Shown here: piece by piece, positions 1-13,214 of the stretch
Layout: each line of letters starts with the position of its first letter
Numbering within the stretch: the first letter of the stretch is position 1
NCBI GenBank assembly: GCA_000320545.1
Contig: ADNK01000461.1
Span: forward strand, 1 to 64,000
DNA: 64,000 bases
Source: Bigelowiella natans CCMP2755
Lineage: Eukaryota > Cercozoa > Chlorarachniophyceae
Direction of reading: 5' to 3'
Translations under genes and position numbers: made by a program
The notes under the pieces: model-generated
The model's input: only the letters and a program-made list of their open reading frames with translations
Databases searched by the model: none
Told to the model about the DNA's origin: nothing

Positions 1-167
1 ATATCTTTATATCCATCTGCATAAACCCAGAGCAACACACGAGGACACACACCGAGAGACACTCACATGCACAGATACCCACACATAATTGAATTGTCTT
101 AATAGAAAAAATACAACAACGACGTGTATATCCATGAGGTCGTGTATACAGCGATAAACCCAGACAT

Positions 168-170
168 AGA

Positions 171-223
<53 letters not shown>
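168..223. repeat. (GA)n microsatellite upstream of the WNK gene
   Basis: An almost pure GA dinucleotide run with one interruption lies about 110 bases before the WNK start codon, so it would fall in the promoter or 5' untranslated region. Nothing else is visible in bases 1-332. Confidence 0.9.
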
Positions 224-226
<3 letters not shown>

Positions 227-332
227 CGGAGGGGTGAGCGGACGACTTACTTTTAGAGCTTATTCACCGGATAAAGGACACGGGTTGGATTGCTAGAAAC
301 TTGCAAGAAACCACCAGAATAGAAACCCTACA

Positions 333-1765
333 ATGTCCACTGGTGTCCCTAGCGAGAGCAAGAATATTACGGGCTACAAGGATGAGCCGCCACCTGGTGG
401 CGGGAAGGATGGTGGAAAACAAGGAGGAGTGGAATCATCCCGCGGTGGTGGCGGCAAATCTACAAAAGATTCCAAAAAAGAGCAGCAAAAGAGCCCTGAT
501 GGGAAATGGATTCGAACAAACAAGAAGCTAGGTTCGGGTTCATTCAAAAGTGTTTATCTCGCGATCGCGATAGACGGGAAAGAGGTGGCGTGGAATGTTA
601 TAAAGTTGGGCAGGATGGGCCCAAAACAAAAAGCCAAGGTGAGAAGTATTCACTTGATTAAAGCATCTCTTCAATGCACATATCGCTTGAACTCACAGAC
701 CATCACACACACGTTTTCAGGTTAGGCAGGAAGTGGAAATTTTAAAAGATACAGAGCATCGTAACATAATTGAATTCCTTGACAACTGGGAGACGAATCA
801 CAGGCTAATTTTCATCACAGGTTTGAGAGTTAAATTTTGAGGAATGAAGTACGTAATCGGATTTCACATTGAAACATTCCATTTATACCAGAGAAGGCAT
901 CTGCCACATTGAAAGATAGGATTCAGGCGTTGAACCCTGTGGCTATTTCGACTATAAGGTATTTTACATATTTCATCCAAACTCATCACAATCCTCGCTA
1001 ATACAAATACAACCAGGATTTGGGCCGAGCAGATTCTCAACGCTCTCGTTTATCTCCATACTAGGTCAAATGTTTGTTAATATTCTGATCCGGATATTTG
1101 AAGACATCCTTATCTGCTACCATATATTTTTGGTTCTATTAGGCTATTTTTTTTTTTTTTGAAGATATCTAATGTTTATTTGGTGGTGGAAAGCGAAGTC
1201 GAAATGTTCATAAAAACTACTATTTAGGGCATCCCCAATTATTCACCGCGATCTGAAGCCAGATAATGTCTTTGTGGCTTCCGACGGAACAATAAGACTT
1301 GGCGATTTCGGTTTGGCGGTGGAGACAGTGAAGAACAGCACTATTCTTGGTTCTCCTGCATATATGGCGCCTGAAATCTGGCTTTCCAATGGATATGACT
1401 CGAAGGTTAATCCAATAGTAGTTATTGTCATGTCTCTCATCATCATCACAACGGTGATTTATTGGCTTTAAGGTCGACGTTTATGCGTTCGGAATGGTAT
1501 GTCTCGAGATGAAGACGAATCAGACACCGTAAGAATAATATAAAAGTCCAACACTTCCCCCTTTTCTTACATCTTTTCTTCTTTTTCATAATTTATTTGT
1601 TGATTTAATGATTGTTTGCGAAAAACAGATACATCGAAAACAACGATCTGATGGTCGACAGAGCGAAAGGGATCAAGATACCTCCTCCTGAGGCCCTTGA
1701 TGTATATGCACTATCATCCAAACAAACAAACAAATTAACTCTCCTCTCTCTCTTACATATACACT

Positions 1766-1805
<40 letters not shown>

Positions 1806-4562
1806 CTTGTATCCTTTGTGTTGTAAATCGGGGGATTTTTCATTATATTCTAATTTATCTATCGATTGAACAATCAGTCCAAGACATTCCATGTCGAACC
1901 TAAAAGAATGCACGGGAAGCTAAGGAAGATGATCCTCTCGTGTGTATGGTAGTGATAATACAAATTGCAAGTAGTACATCATCATAGCGTTTGATTTGTC
2001 TGTGTTAATGGCGCAGCTGGGAAGCAGAGAAAAGACCAACAGCAACGGAATTGTTGGATGATGAATTCTTCCATCCTTCGCTATTCAAGATTGATGCGTG
2101 CAAAGTAAGCAGCCAAGTATAGCAGCAGTAGCAGCATTTTACCATCTTTATTTTATAGAGAAATAATTATCATCATCATCATCATCATCATCATCATGTT
2201 AACTACTCGCAGGTTGCATTTCCAGACGTGAATTGCAAGGAGAAGGTTCATCTAACACTGGAAACGAACGTTAAGAGCAGGTTTGTGATGATGATTAGTT
2301 TGGCAACATCGACAAGAAGAACATATTGCGGAATCATAAAAAAGAACTGAGAAAGATGGATTAATACCGTTTTATTAAATCTTCTGACTGAAATAATATC
2401 TAAATGTCAGCCGGACAACCGAGTTCAGCATTGACCAACGAAACGAGAATCTTAGAGATATTGCAAAAGAATTTGCCGAGGAATTCAAAGCAGAAATTTT
2501 AGAAGGTTGTTCAAACTGGAGATGTCCTCCTCGTCGTCGTCGTTGTCGTTTCGTTATGTCGTGTACTTCTAAACTCCTTTGTTTTCCTACTACTCACAGA
2601 GTATCCGGATAGTTTAGGACAAGATATAGCAGATATGGTCTACGGCGTAATACGGGTGAGAATATCTATACAAATTATATATTATTTGTTGAAAATACAA
2701 CTGTGATGATGACGACAAGTGTAAAACATAGTTACATAATTTGTACAGAAGGAAATAAGAGATCGGCAACGGGAGTTTGAGGAATCCACAAAGACTCCAA
2801 GAGAAGGAGGAGGAGGAGGAGGAGGGGGTGGACAGTCTAATGGCAATAGTGACATTACAAGGCGCAAATCACAAATTAGTAGTACCACAGCAGCTAGCAA
2901 CACTGAAGTTGCAGGGACCACGAAGACGACGACTACGACGGGATCCCAGCAGCAGCAGCAGCAGCAGCAAGTACAACAGCAGCCGCGGCCAACTAAAGAC
3001 CAACCTGTGCCAAATTCCACCGAGGCATCATCTAATACAGCAGCTTCAAATCTACCGGATGAGGAGGTCAAGCGCGTGCTTGAGAATGTAATATTACAAT
3101 CATTTGTTTCCGCATTAAACAATAGTTGTAGGACATTGTTAAGGAGGGCTGAGTTGCCTCATTTCTTTTTTTATTATTATAATACTTTGGGATTGGAATA
3201 CTACATTTTGGGGGGGATTTTTTTGTTGTTGGGAAGACTCCGAGAGGACATACTGTGAATCTGGTTCTTCGTCGTTCTCCCAAGCAACACGGTGGTGGTG
3301 GTGGTGGTGGTGTCTTTCGATCGCCAAGTGGGAACTTCCATATCATACGTCCCACTTTACGTACAATGTGGAGTGCCCCTCATGATGGCTCCCAAGTACA
3401 AAAGAAGGATGATGCAGAGGAGGAGGAGGAGGTGGAGATTAAAACCCCGACAACGACGATTGGTGCGGGTGGTGGGGTTGTACGGTTAGCACAAGAGGAG
3501 GAGGATGATGAGCATTTCTGCACCATCAAACATCAATCGCCTGGCAGACCACGTCATAAGAGTGATGTAAATATTACTAATAATACTACTACCCGCAACC
3601 ACCCTCCTACTATTCAAACGCCAACAGCAGCAGCAGTACCAACAGGAGGAGGTGGTGTACGGGGGGGTTTGTCTCAATCTATAACCCTTCCTCGGTGGCG
3701 TGAGCAACAGCAGCAGCAGCAGCAGCAGAGATGTCATCGTGGAGGCAGCTATCATTCTTTGACAGATACAAGTGGAAGAGGAGGAGGAGGGAGGGGGGGG
3801 GAGAGCAGCTTATCTGCTCACAATAATGGCAGAAAATCCAAATCAGCACATCGTCGGGAATTCGCCTTCTCTCAGCCTTTAATCCATGATTTTATGGTGG
3901 TCTCTCCCGCTTTTTAAATCTATACTTTTGGGTCAGAGGAGGGGAGGTTTAACTTGATATTTTCTTATTATCCTAAGAATTATGTGTTTCTGGTTGTGTT
4001 CCTTCTTGCTGTTGATTATTATTTAGCAATCTGGCCAACAAGGAACATCATCTTCAGATCAGCAGCTGGAGGACTTTGAAGTGCTAGCTATCAAGGTACT
4101 ACTACTATTCCTACTACACACCACGCCACGAGTACGTATGGTGCGCATTTTGTTTCAAGATTAAGTATTATTATCTTCATTGTCATGTTGTTGTTGTTGT
4201 TGCTGCTGCTGTTGATCAGATTCTGGAGACAGCAGAGGGGGGGGCATCATCATCTCTTGGACCAGAGCATGTGAGAATGAACGTCGTTCTAAAAGTTAAA
4301 GGCAAGACTAGGGTAACAACGAGGAGGATAAATACGATGATGATGATGCTGATGATTGATGATGAAGAAAAAGAAGACGATGACAACAACAACTAGGATG
4401 TAGAATTACAATCAACACAATTTTATCTCACATTCGAATTTGACATTCCTCCTCAATACTCATACACTGTAATTATTTGATATTATTTTAGGAATTTTCA
4501 TGCGGTTTCGATTTAGGAAAGCAAAGTCATTTCAGGGTTGTATACACATATATTTATATATA

Positions 4563-4606
<44 letters not shown>

Positions 4607-5161
4607 GTTTATTTCATTCAGTAGATCGTATGAAGGTATTAATAATATCATCTACTACCTCTTAGAGCGCATCGGATATATTACGTCAATTTTTGGACGT
4701 GGAGAAGTTCCCAAAGGTGAAGATGAGAGAATGATGATGATGATGATGATAATGATGATGATGACGGCAATGTGTTTCTCCTCTTTCTATTGTTGTGTTC
4801 TTTTGGGTCATCACAGCACGTGGAGTACGTTGAGTTGCTTGCAGATAAAATGAAAGCAGCGTTGCTACACAAACAAGAGGTATATATATATATATATGTA
4901 TAATATCTCCCCTCCCACTTGTTCATACTCAGGTTCGATTTTCCATCATCATTATTATGCGTTGTTGTTATTTATGATGGCAATATCTTAGATGTTTAAT
5001 AAGAGGAGAGAGCTAGATACAAAGATGGGTCTTGAGGACATGCTCAATGCAGCGGGCATAACTGACCAAAAAGTTATGGAGAAAATCATAGAGCAAGAAA
5101 TCACGGTATTTCTTATTTATTCATTTATTATCATCAGTGATTTTTTCACCAAGTACACACG

Positions 5162-5204
<43 letters not shown>

Positions 5205-6653
5205 ATGCAATGCTAACCCCCTCCTTAACATTGTATTATAATGAATTTATTTTTATCTACTACTATCATCAGGTGGATGATTTAAGAAAAGGCGTCTTGA
5301 CAGAAGAGGACTTGAAAGAAATTATTCCAAAACTTGGACCCCGACGTCGACTAATTAGAAGGGCGCAACAAGAAGGTGATACGTGATGTTTGTTCTTCTT
5401 GGAGGATCAACTTATTCCCTAGTATACGCATAATCGTACATAATATTATTTGTGTTTGTTTGTGTTTCGTGCGTGCAGCGCGGTCGATTATACGCACTAC
5501 TCACAGATGATGGATATGTCTCTTCGTCGGTGTGTGTGTTTTTGCTGCCTGCTGTTGTGTATAGGGTCCCTTCCATCAGGAGGTAATAAGGAGGTCGTAT
5601 CATCCGAGAATAGCATCTCTGTAGGAGGAGGAGGAGGGCCAATATCCTCCAACCCAATGCCCGCTCCTTCTACGGCTACTTCTTCCAGTAGCGTGCTGAT
5701 TGATCCACAGCAGCAGCAGGTTGGTTGTTGGGATTGAAGTACATATAATTTGTGTATTTCGTATCATCAAAGGTTGAGATCACTTCCTCTGCCCCTCTCC
5801 TCTCCTCCCCCTCCTCCTAGAGCCGGATGTTAAAATCATCATCGCATGTCAAGAAGGTGGTTTCGTTAAAATCTACAGGCGCTCAAGGTGATGATTTAAA
5901 ATAATAACAAGAATGTGCTGAGCATCGCCGCCGTCGACACACAGAATAGTAGTATTTTTGCACTTCTTCTGCATGCACAGCTATTCCTCTTGATGGATGG
6001 GGGAATGATTAATATTTTTTAAATCCAGTAGTAGCAGCAGCGGCACCAACCGATAATGGCCCAGAGTACGTCGTCGCACAAAGCAATTCCACGGTGTGTT
6101 TCGTATTCTTACAATTTTAGCTGTGGTGGTGGTAGTAAGTAGCTTTTTGTTGTGGGAGTGGTGCTATCAAGTAGTAGTAGTAGCAGTAGTAGCAGCAGCA
6201 GCAGTAGTCTCCATCATCTTGAAGGATGATAGATGTGAGTAAAAGATTATCTTATTCTTGGGAATCATGCATGCATGCATCATTTGATGCAAGAAATGAT
6301 ACTAATACTACATTACTACATCTCAGGCGGTTGTTTCAAGTGATACTACTGGGGGGGGGGCAACTGAGGGAAAACAAGGTGGCAGTTGTAGTTTTGGCAA
6401 GATAGCAGTGTGATGTGTAATAATATCGTCGCAAAGGAATCGATTCTTCCTCTTATAATCGTCCTTTTCCTTTTATTGGGTGTTGGAAATATAGACTACT
6501 TTTGTATGACTTGACTCGACTGTTCTGATAAGAAGAACATCTTCTAAATTTGTATTTTTAGTCACGAGGTCAGTGGTTGATCCCCATGCCAATAGTAGCG
6601 AAGCCATCGACGGCCATCGATTACAAACTAGTAGAAGAAATACGTCTCCGTGA
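333..6653 (+). CDS. WNK-family ser/thr protein kinase with OSR-like domains and a C-terminal SAM domain
   Basis: Many-exon gene; first exon 333-638, second 721-820. The kinase has the WNK signature: the glycine-loop lysine in GSGSFKSVY, and no lysine in strand 3, which reads [19 protein letters not shown] and APE follow at about 1230-1380. An OSR/CCT-like domain follows (2220-2660). A long low-complexity linker comes next (poly-Gly, poly-Gln, Glu-rich; 2755-3895), then a second OSR-like segment (4028-4880). A SAM-like helical bundle is encoded by 4992-5104 plus 5274-5370. The start is the first ATG that keeps the N-terminus in frame. Splice phases were followed for most exons. The 3' end is either the TGA at 6411, if the last splice is not used, or 6651-6653 through an in-frame GT-AG intron (6379-6561). 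By family knowledge it phosphorylates SPAK/OSR1-type kinases in osmotic and ion control. The SAM addition is unusual. Confidence 0.85.
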
Positions 6654-6774
6654 CTAAGCAGAGAATAGAATGAGTGCTATGGCCTCTCGAATCATCTGTA
6701 ATATGCATGTCTAGATGTTACGCAAAATCATCGCGGTAGTAGGCATGTGCTGTTTATTGGTGTGTTACGTATTC

Positions 6775-6775
<1 letters not shown>

Positions 6776-6824
<49 letters not shown>

Positions 6825-6838
6825 TTATATATATGTAC

Positions 6839-6876
<38 letters not shown>
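6776..6876. repeat. Compound mirror microsatellite (CA)n(TA)n(TG)n
   Basis: CA repeats run into a long TA tract and then into TG repeats, so the left and right arms are reverse complements. The tract could fold into a long hairpin. It lies just downstream of the WNK gene. Confidence 0.85.
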
Positions 6877-6879
<3 letters not shown>

Positions 6880-7958
6880 CTGAAGGTCTAACAATAATAA
6901 GCTTAGCCAAGTGCGAGTCGAAGCGCGGAAGCATCTGCATTATCGATCATGTTGTTAACGATTCCCACATCGATTAACGTCGATCGTTGTGAGGGATGCA
7001 TTGTATGCATCTCTGATCTTATAGCTTTGCCAGGCACTTACATGGAGATGGAGCTCATCCACTCACCTCGCACATCTGTAACATCTGCCAGACTAGTATA
7101 TACACTGACATGCTAGCATGCTGCACAGTGTAGTCATGCAACGTGCTAGCTATAGTAGCGTGCGCGTATACGTACAATGTGACTTTTTATTACACATTCT
7201 AGCATTGTGCACGCACGCTACATCACATTATTGCTAGAGCGTACATGGCCATTCGATTCTATAGCATTATTGCAGCTGACATGCATGTACGTAGCGTCCA
7301 CGTGTGCATGGCTACATCTCATTACATACTAGCATATTGCGCGCGGGATGATATGCTCTAGCTTGAAAATTTTAATTTATTCACTACACACTGCACATAT
7401 CGATCCGTCGCACACATAGCTAGCTAGCTAGCGCCAGCTAGCCAGCATGCTAGCATGCTGCACCAGTGATGGAATGAAAATGACACACTGAGCTAGTAAG
7501 TAGCGCCAAAGACATGCCTCTTTGTCCCGCTCGATGGCAATGTGGATCGTATACTTGCACAAAACAAGACTTTGTGTGCATTCTAGCATATCGTAGTGTC
7601 ACGTTGAGCATCCTGTCATCATGCTGTCGTCAATGCATGAGGACACCACACACGTGCATGCTCCCAACTCTGGAGGTGAACGTACTGCATGTGAGCGGTT
7701 ACTCTAGCATAGCTAGTACCTGTGTATTTCTACCTACGTGGCATGGCGGCATGTAGTTCCACAGTTGCATCTATCTGCACCCGTTACGTGGCGGGGCATG
7801 CATGAATAAGGTCAAACGTGTGTTCATTTGTCTGTGTAAACAAACTAGATAGCTAGCCGCTGCTGATACAGTACACTCGCAGTATGTAGCATCTCATTTG
7901 CAAGCGTATGATATATTTTAAGGTGAAACGTAACATCACATTGCGATAGCGCTCAACG
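6877..7958. other. Word-biased island in the convergent gap WNK / P4H
   Basis: No gene is visible. The stretch is packed with CTAG, CATG and TGCA tetramers, including runs of GCTAGC near 7420-7450. It contains the exact 13-mer CATTCTAGCATTG at 7195-7207 and a near copy at 7577. Short open frames here (for example 7514-7756) have no splice or family support. Confidence 0.6.
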
Positions 7959-10872
7959 CTAGTTCATGATATGGGACCAAGCATGATAGCCTGTCTCAGC
8001 ATGAAGATTCCACATAAAACCATTCAACCCATACTTGACGCCCTGGACAGGCGGACACCCACCGTGGTAGCTCATGTAGTCGTTCACACCAGCACCAGAT
8101 TTTGAGTAAAATAGTGCAGCTGTTCCTTTCTTCGGTTCGACTCTTAATCCTGCCGCACATTCGCTCATGCCTGGCCGCTCTTCAGGTCTTTGTGATGCCA
8201 CTAAAGTGCCATTTGCACGAACAATGAGCTGTCGTGCTCCTTGAGGTGGAATTGCTCGTGGGAATACAGTCTCCCCCCCAATGAAATCGTCGTTCAGATA
8301 GCCAAAGAAAGTAGCATGTCTGTTCGGCTCGACGCGATATTTTTTGCGACGAAGAGGATTTTCTGTCGACATCGATTCTTTTCTTGCCCTTAGGTCCTTC
8401 ACCGCCTCGGATCCATCAACACACCTACAGCAACAGCAGAAACGCACAAAACAACCAGAACAAATTATCACACTCTACAAACGTATCATCCTAAAGACCA
8501 TAGACACTCAAATTTAAACCTCGACTACTGGTTGTTCATTAGCAGCATATTGGGATTAGCAGGAATTCTTCCCCAAACGCATCATCGATGTCAATTAGAA
8601 AAGGACGAGCCATAATGTTGGTACAACAGCTATGTACTATACTATGCTGCTTCCTACTACTTTAGTAGTAGTAACCCACCCTCCATCTCGTTCCCATGCC
8701 ACTTGTAACGCTGACAGCAAATCGACAGAATTGGGGTGTGCGTCAAATAAAGCCGAGGCGAGGTCCCGAGATCTGTGTATGTATCATGATATACAATGTG
8801 AAGTTTATCTTGATGATTCTTTGGCTTATTGTGTGCGTGTATTTGTGTTAAAAATGAATAATCAATATACAACCCACGCTTGATATTGTGACGTAGCCAG
8901 GATGTCCAGTCATCGTTCAGCAGTTGGGAGATTGTGGGGGATTCCAATGAAAATTGTGCAATTTTCATTTCGAAGTCAATTTTGCTGCTACTGCTGGTAC
9001 TGGCGCTGCTTTTGTCACCGTATTCCTTCCTCCGCTCGGCTAGGAATTTAAGTGGTAGGGGACACTTTAATACGGCAGCCTTCCAGACACTAAAAAGTCC
9101 ATAATTCTTTTTGTAGGTCTCTTCTATCGACGCCCTCTTCTTATCTAGCAAGGGATCAACCCAGTTGTGAAAGAAATCATGATGACCTTTGTACCTGAAA
9201 AATACATTGAGACTAACATCGCTATAATCTCGTCATCATATTACGAGTCACTACAGCCAACATCCACCACCATCATCAACATCATCATCATCAATTGTCA
9301 TCGACATCATTATCACGATAATAAGTGCCAATCATCATTGTTAGCCACTCTTCCAGCACTTTGCCTCCCTTTCTTCTTCCCCAACTGTGACTACCACGCC
9401 ATATTTTTCAGGTTCGCTACTAAAATGAACAGCCAAAACTTCTTTATAACTACCATTCCCCAGGATGATATCTAACCAGCTGTAGTTTTTCAGAATAACC
9501 GGGGGGTAAACGAGCGATTCGTTCTGCTCGCTCTCGAGCCCTTTCTTCAGCTCCACCAAACAAAGATGCCGTGCTAGACGTGCGGTAGTTCTTAAACCTT
9601 TCCATTACGAGGACAGACATCACCAACATCGCAGCGCAAGTAGTCAGAAAAAGAGGAAACATCATCGTTGTTTAATTGAATGGTCAAGAACCAGGTGATG
9701 ATGTTCCCAGTATCATCATATCATCAATAAACATCACGATTGATCTATTGTAGTTGCTACGAAACATTGTAAATCCTCCTTGTGACTTCTTTCTTTCTTT
9801 CATCATCAGAATTACATCTTACTTGGGATCATCAGAGTAGTGGCGTTCCGGAGAACGCTGCATACTACGAGATCCAACAGTAATCAAGTCGTCGCATAGG
9901 GACGGAGAGAGAGCGTTCTCAACGACAATGACCTGATCAACAACAGAGCATAACAAGGGGATATCATGAATACGCCTTTCTAAGTAGGTAGTAGGTGGTT
10001 AAGCACATCATCCCTTTCTATTCGAAAATACAAAAAAATATTAATGCCACATAGCTTTGAATTGTCATCAGACTCGCTGTTGCGCTGGAGCATGGTCACT
10101 ACAAATACTGCTGCTATTACTACGTACATTGTGCAAATATTGTTACATTCTTCCTCCTACTACCTTAGGACTCATCGAAACCGTCGTGTACTGCACCCCC
10201 TCTGACTCCCATTTGTGTCCTACCTGCTCATACAAGCAGCAACACGTCCATTTATACCAACAGAATTTCAGTATATTTTCTTGCCAATAATTTGCTCTCA
10301 TGCATGCATATACCACCGACTGCACACGAAATGTATGCGCGCACGTGTCTGTGAATGAAAGAGAGAAAGAGAGTTATGCCGCCCTCAAATCTTTGTTCTA
10401 TTTACATCCCTATGTGTACATGTGTGTGTGCGCGCGCGCGCGCTTGCGCTTATCTGTGACCCTGATTCCTGGCCACACCCACGCCTCACCCTTTAAAAGT
10501 ACATATAGACTATTGCCTGTATATAATAATATGATTGTTGCATTGCGTGTAAGTTTTGGTAACTGGTTGTTTTGTAAGAGTTTGTAATATTTTTATAGCA
10601 TCTGCTACTAGTATGGTGTAGTGGAAGATATTTTGGATGATGCTGATATAATCCTAAATCACATTATATGACCAACACCTCATGAATTGTATAACGAAGG
10701 ATAGTGAGCATTATGTTGTCGTACCAAGAAATTCACATACCTGCGCCATTTACACGCGCTCGTTGCTGCTCCTCATTACCGTTGGCCACGGGATATCTGA
10801 TGATGTTTGTTTGTTGAAGTTCTGAATCTTTGGTATTGTCATTGACAAGGTTATCGTCCAGAATAGCCTCTG

Positions 10873-10922
<50 letters not shown>

Positions 10923-11462
10923 CCCCTCTCTAGCTCTATGATATACCAATATTTCCTGTTGCTATTACTACCAACTAAAATTTCCCAGCTTATTAACAAC
11001 TACCCTTACTACAACAACAACAACTACTACTACTACTACTACTACACTCTATGCACTAGTCACTATCCAATAACGGCATAAAAAATTATGAACCAACCCC
11101 ATGCTATCGTAAAGGTAAAGCGATGCAAAATCGCCATTGTCGCTGGTATTGTCATCAACACTGCGTAGGACATCTATTGCAGCCCTTGCAAGATCGTGAG
11201 CGCATCCTGGCTTCCAAGAGAACATTACACCTTTCATATTCATGTTATCAATTGATCATTCTAATATCTTCAACATTTAGATCAACAGGTGAGGAAAGAG
11301 GAATCGTAAACAACGAATAATGCAAGAGCAGCAAAAAGTGCATGCACTAACTAAATCGACCACTGTTCTCCCCATTTAGCATCATCAGGACTCTGTCATT
11401 GCCGCTAATGTTGTCCTTGAATCAAACGTACCAGCATCCGAACACACACACATACACACACA

Positions 11463-11505
<43 letters not shown>

Positions 11506-12019
11506 TATTCATTCATATATAGTTCGTGTGTGGACAAGTGTGCGCGCGCACAGATTTACAAAAAGGAGATAAAAGGGGGGATGAGAATCGTATGACACAA
11601 TTTCCAAAGGACGACGACAAAGTTGGAACAACCCTTTTGTCATTATCATCCTTGCCTCACTTAATGGTGTTAAGTTCTCTTAAGGTAGTTACCTGGTTTT
11701 CACCCTCCCCTTCTTCCTCCATTGTCGCATGCGCTTGCCCTTTGCAAGAGTTTTCATCGAAATCTTTGCTTGATGTTGGCCAAAGGCTGATATCTCTACC
11801 CATGAGTCTCGAATCTTCACCACCTATTCTGTTGCCGTTATCGAAGGCACAGCTGCCACCACCTTCTTCCTCTTTTCTTGAGCATGTTGATGATGACAGC
11901 GACGACGACGACGACACCAGTGGAAAGATGGAACCGGTCTTCGCAATAAATAAAGAAAATATTATTAGGGCAGTTATACACATGCAGAAGCTTCTTGAGG
12001 AACTACATTGCTTTATCAT
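7959..12019 (-). CDS. Membrane-anchored prolyl 4-hydroxylase-like 2-oxoglutarate/Fe(II) dioxygenase
   Basis: About ten exons join in frame. Clear ones are 12019-11693, 9932-9823, 9597-9454, 9194-8874, 8772-8680 and 8424-7959. An exon near 10220-10164 matches the usual P4H entry motif just before the segment VIVVENALSPSLCDDL. The N-terminus has one hydrophobic anchor (FCMCITALIIFSLFIA) and a Ser/Glu-rich stem, so a type II ER/Golgi protein is likely. The catalytic part shows RTS, LQLVRYHPGEWY, the HxD iron motif as GHHDFF, FFGYLND, GGETVFP, GLRVEPKKG, and the distal histidine and lysine in SYHGGCPP...VKY. Family knowledge: it hydroxylates peptidyl proline using O2 and 2-oxoglutarate. Odd: about 160 residues are inserted between HxD and FFGYLND, and about 180 residues precede the domain. 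The first ATG choice (12019) and exons 2-4 near 11390-10740 are less certain; an acceptor inside a GA run there is weak. Confidence 0.8.
10876..10917. repeat. (CT)n microsatellite inside the P4H gene
   Basis: Pure CT run on the plus strand. On the gene strand it is (GA)n and directly abuts the predicted start of an exon, which makes that splice acceptor doubtful. Confidence 0.85.
11440..11503. repeat. (CA)n-(TA)n compound microsatellite in a P4H intron
   Basis: CA-rich repeats followed by a pure AT tract, located between the first and second predicted P4H exons. Confidence 0.85.
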
Positions 12020-13214
12020 ACATTCATCTGAATAAAATTGACAGAGACAGTAAGAGCGGGTGGCCAAAATATAATCTACGTCAACGTTTAATGACAGCAC
12101 ACCTACGCGTGCATGCTATTCCCGTGAGGATACGCGCATGTGTGAAGAGTAAAAGTGTTTTAAATTCATTCAATCTCATACATTTTCTCTCCCCCTCTCC
12201 CTTGCGCGAGGGAGAGGGGTAGAGATTGTGTGAACGTGTTCGTAATGGCGGTGGGGAGTGTGGGCAGACGGATGTGTGGGTATGCGTGAAATAATGTGTT
12301 AAAACAGTACCACAACAAGGAGGAGAATAAATTCCAGGGAAGACCCCATGGACCGCGAAGCAAGCACTCGCAGTGGCAGATAGATAGAGATCTTCGTCGA
12401 TGGTTGTATGTACGTGTGTACTGCCCTGCCCGATGATGGGAGATGCCGACTGGCTGGCTGGCTGATGACGCACACAGCGCCGGTTGCTGACGGGTTTACA
12501 TCGGGGATTTATTTATTATGTTGATCTCCTGCTTCTCTCTGCTCCTACTCCTCCTCTTATACACACCGCTTAGAATCTTTCTCTCATGTCATCCGTGGCC
12601 AAGTGGACGAAAAAAACCAGAATTTAGCTGATAATACCGTAAAAAACACGGCATGTGAGCTGTGTGATCTTGTGGTTGAAAAGTCTGGTGGGTACATGTA
12701 CCATAGTACGATCCTACCGTGCTCAATGGCCAAGCGGAGGTTAATATTGACTAAATGTAGGCAAATTATTGGCAAAAGTACGTAGCCTGAGCGAATCAGA
12801 GAGCACACACGTTGTGAGATCCAAGGTTTTGACCAAACATAGGCAACAAGGACTAAGGTTTTCATACTTCTGCAAGTCGTAGATCAGAAATACTCTTTGG
12901 ATTCATGTGAATTAACCCACGAGAAGCTGTCAAACTAAGAGATGACAGCGGGTTGTTCTTGATATCCTAATTTCTCCTGAAACTACCTGAAATATTCATA
13001 AAATTCTCCATGTATTTCCATTTTCCTACGAATTCAACGGCATTACGCCTAAAGACTTCCAAATTTTGAGCTGAAACTCCAGCATCCATTCTAACCTCAG
13101 GCAGGCTTCGCAAGATACTTGGCTCATTACATTGCGCTCCCCCCTGAAAGTAGACACTCCAACCAAGTATTCCAGAGATTTTCTTCAATAGAGTAGGGTA
13201 TTGTTGTTGGAACA
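12020..13214. other. Intergenic region between divergent P4H and the basic-protein gene
   Basis: This holds the upstream region of both neighbours. A minus-strand open frame at 13284-12967 (105 codons) looks partly protein-like but overlaps the start of the plus-strand gene and has no recognisable family. Otherwise I see only short random frames and a near-palindrome of CCCTCTCCC with its complement around 12190-12220. Confidence 0.4.
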
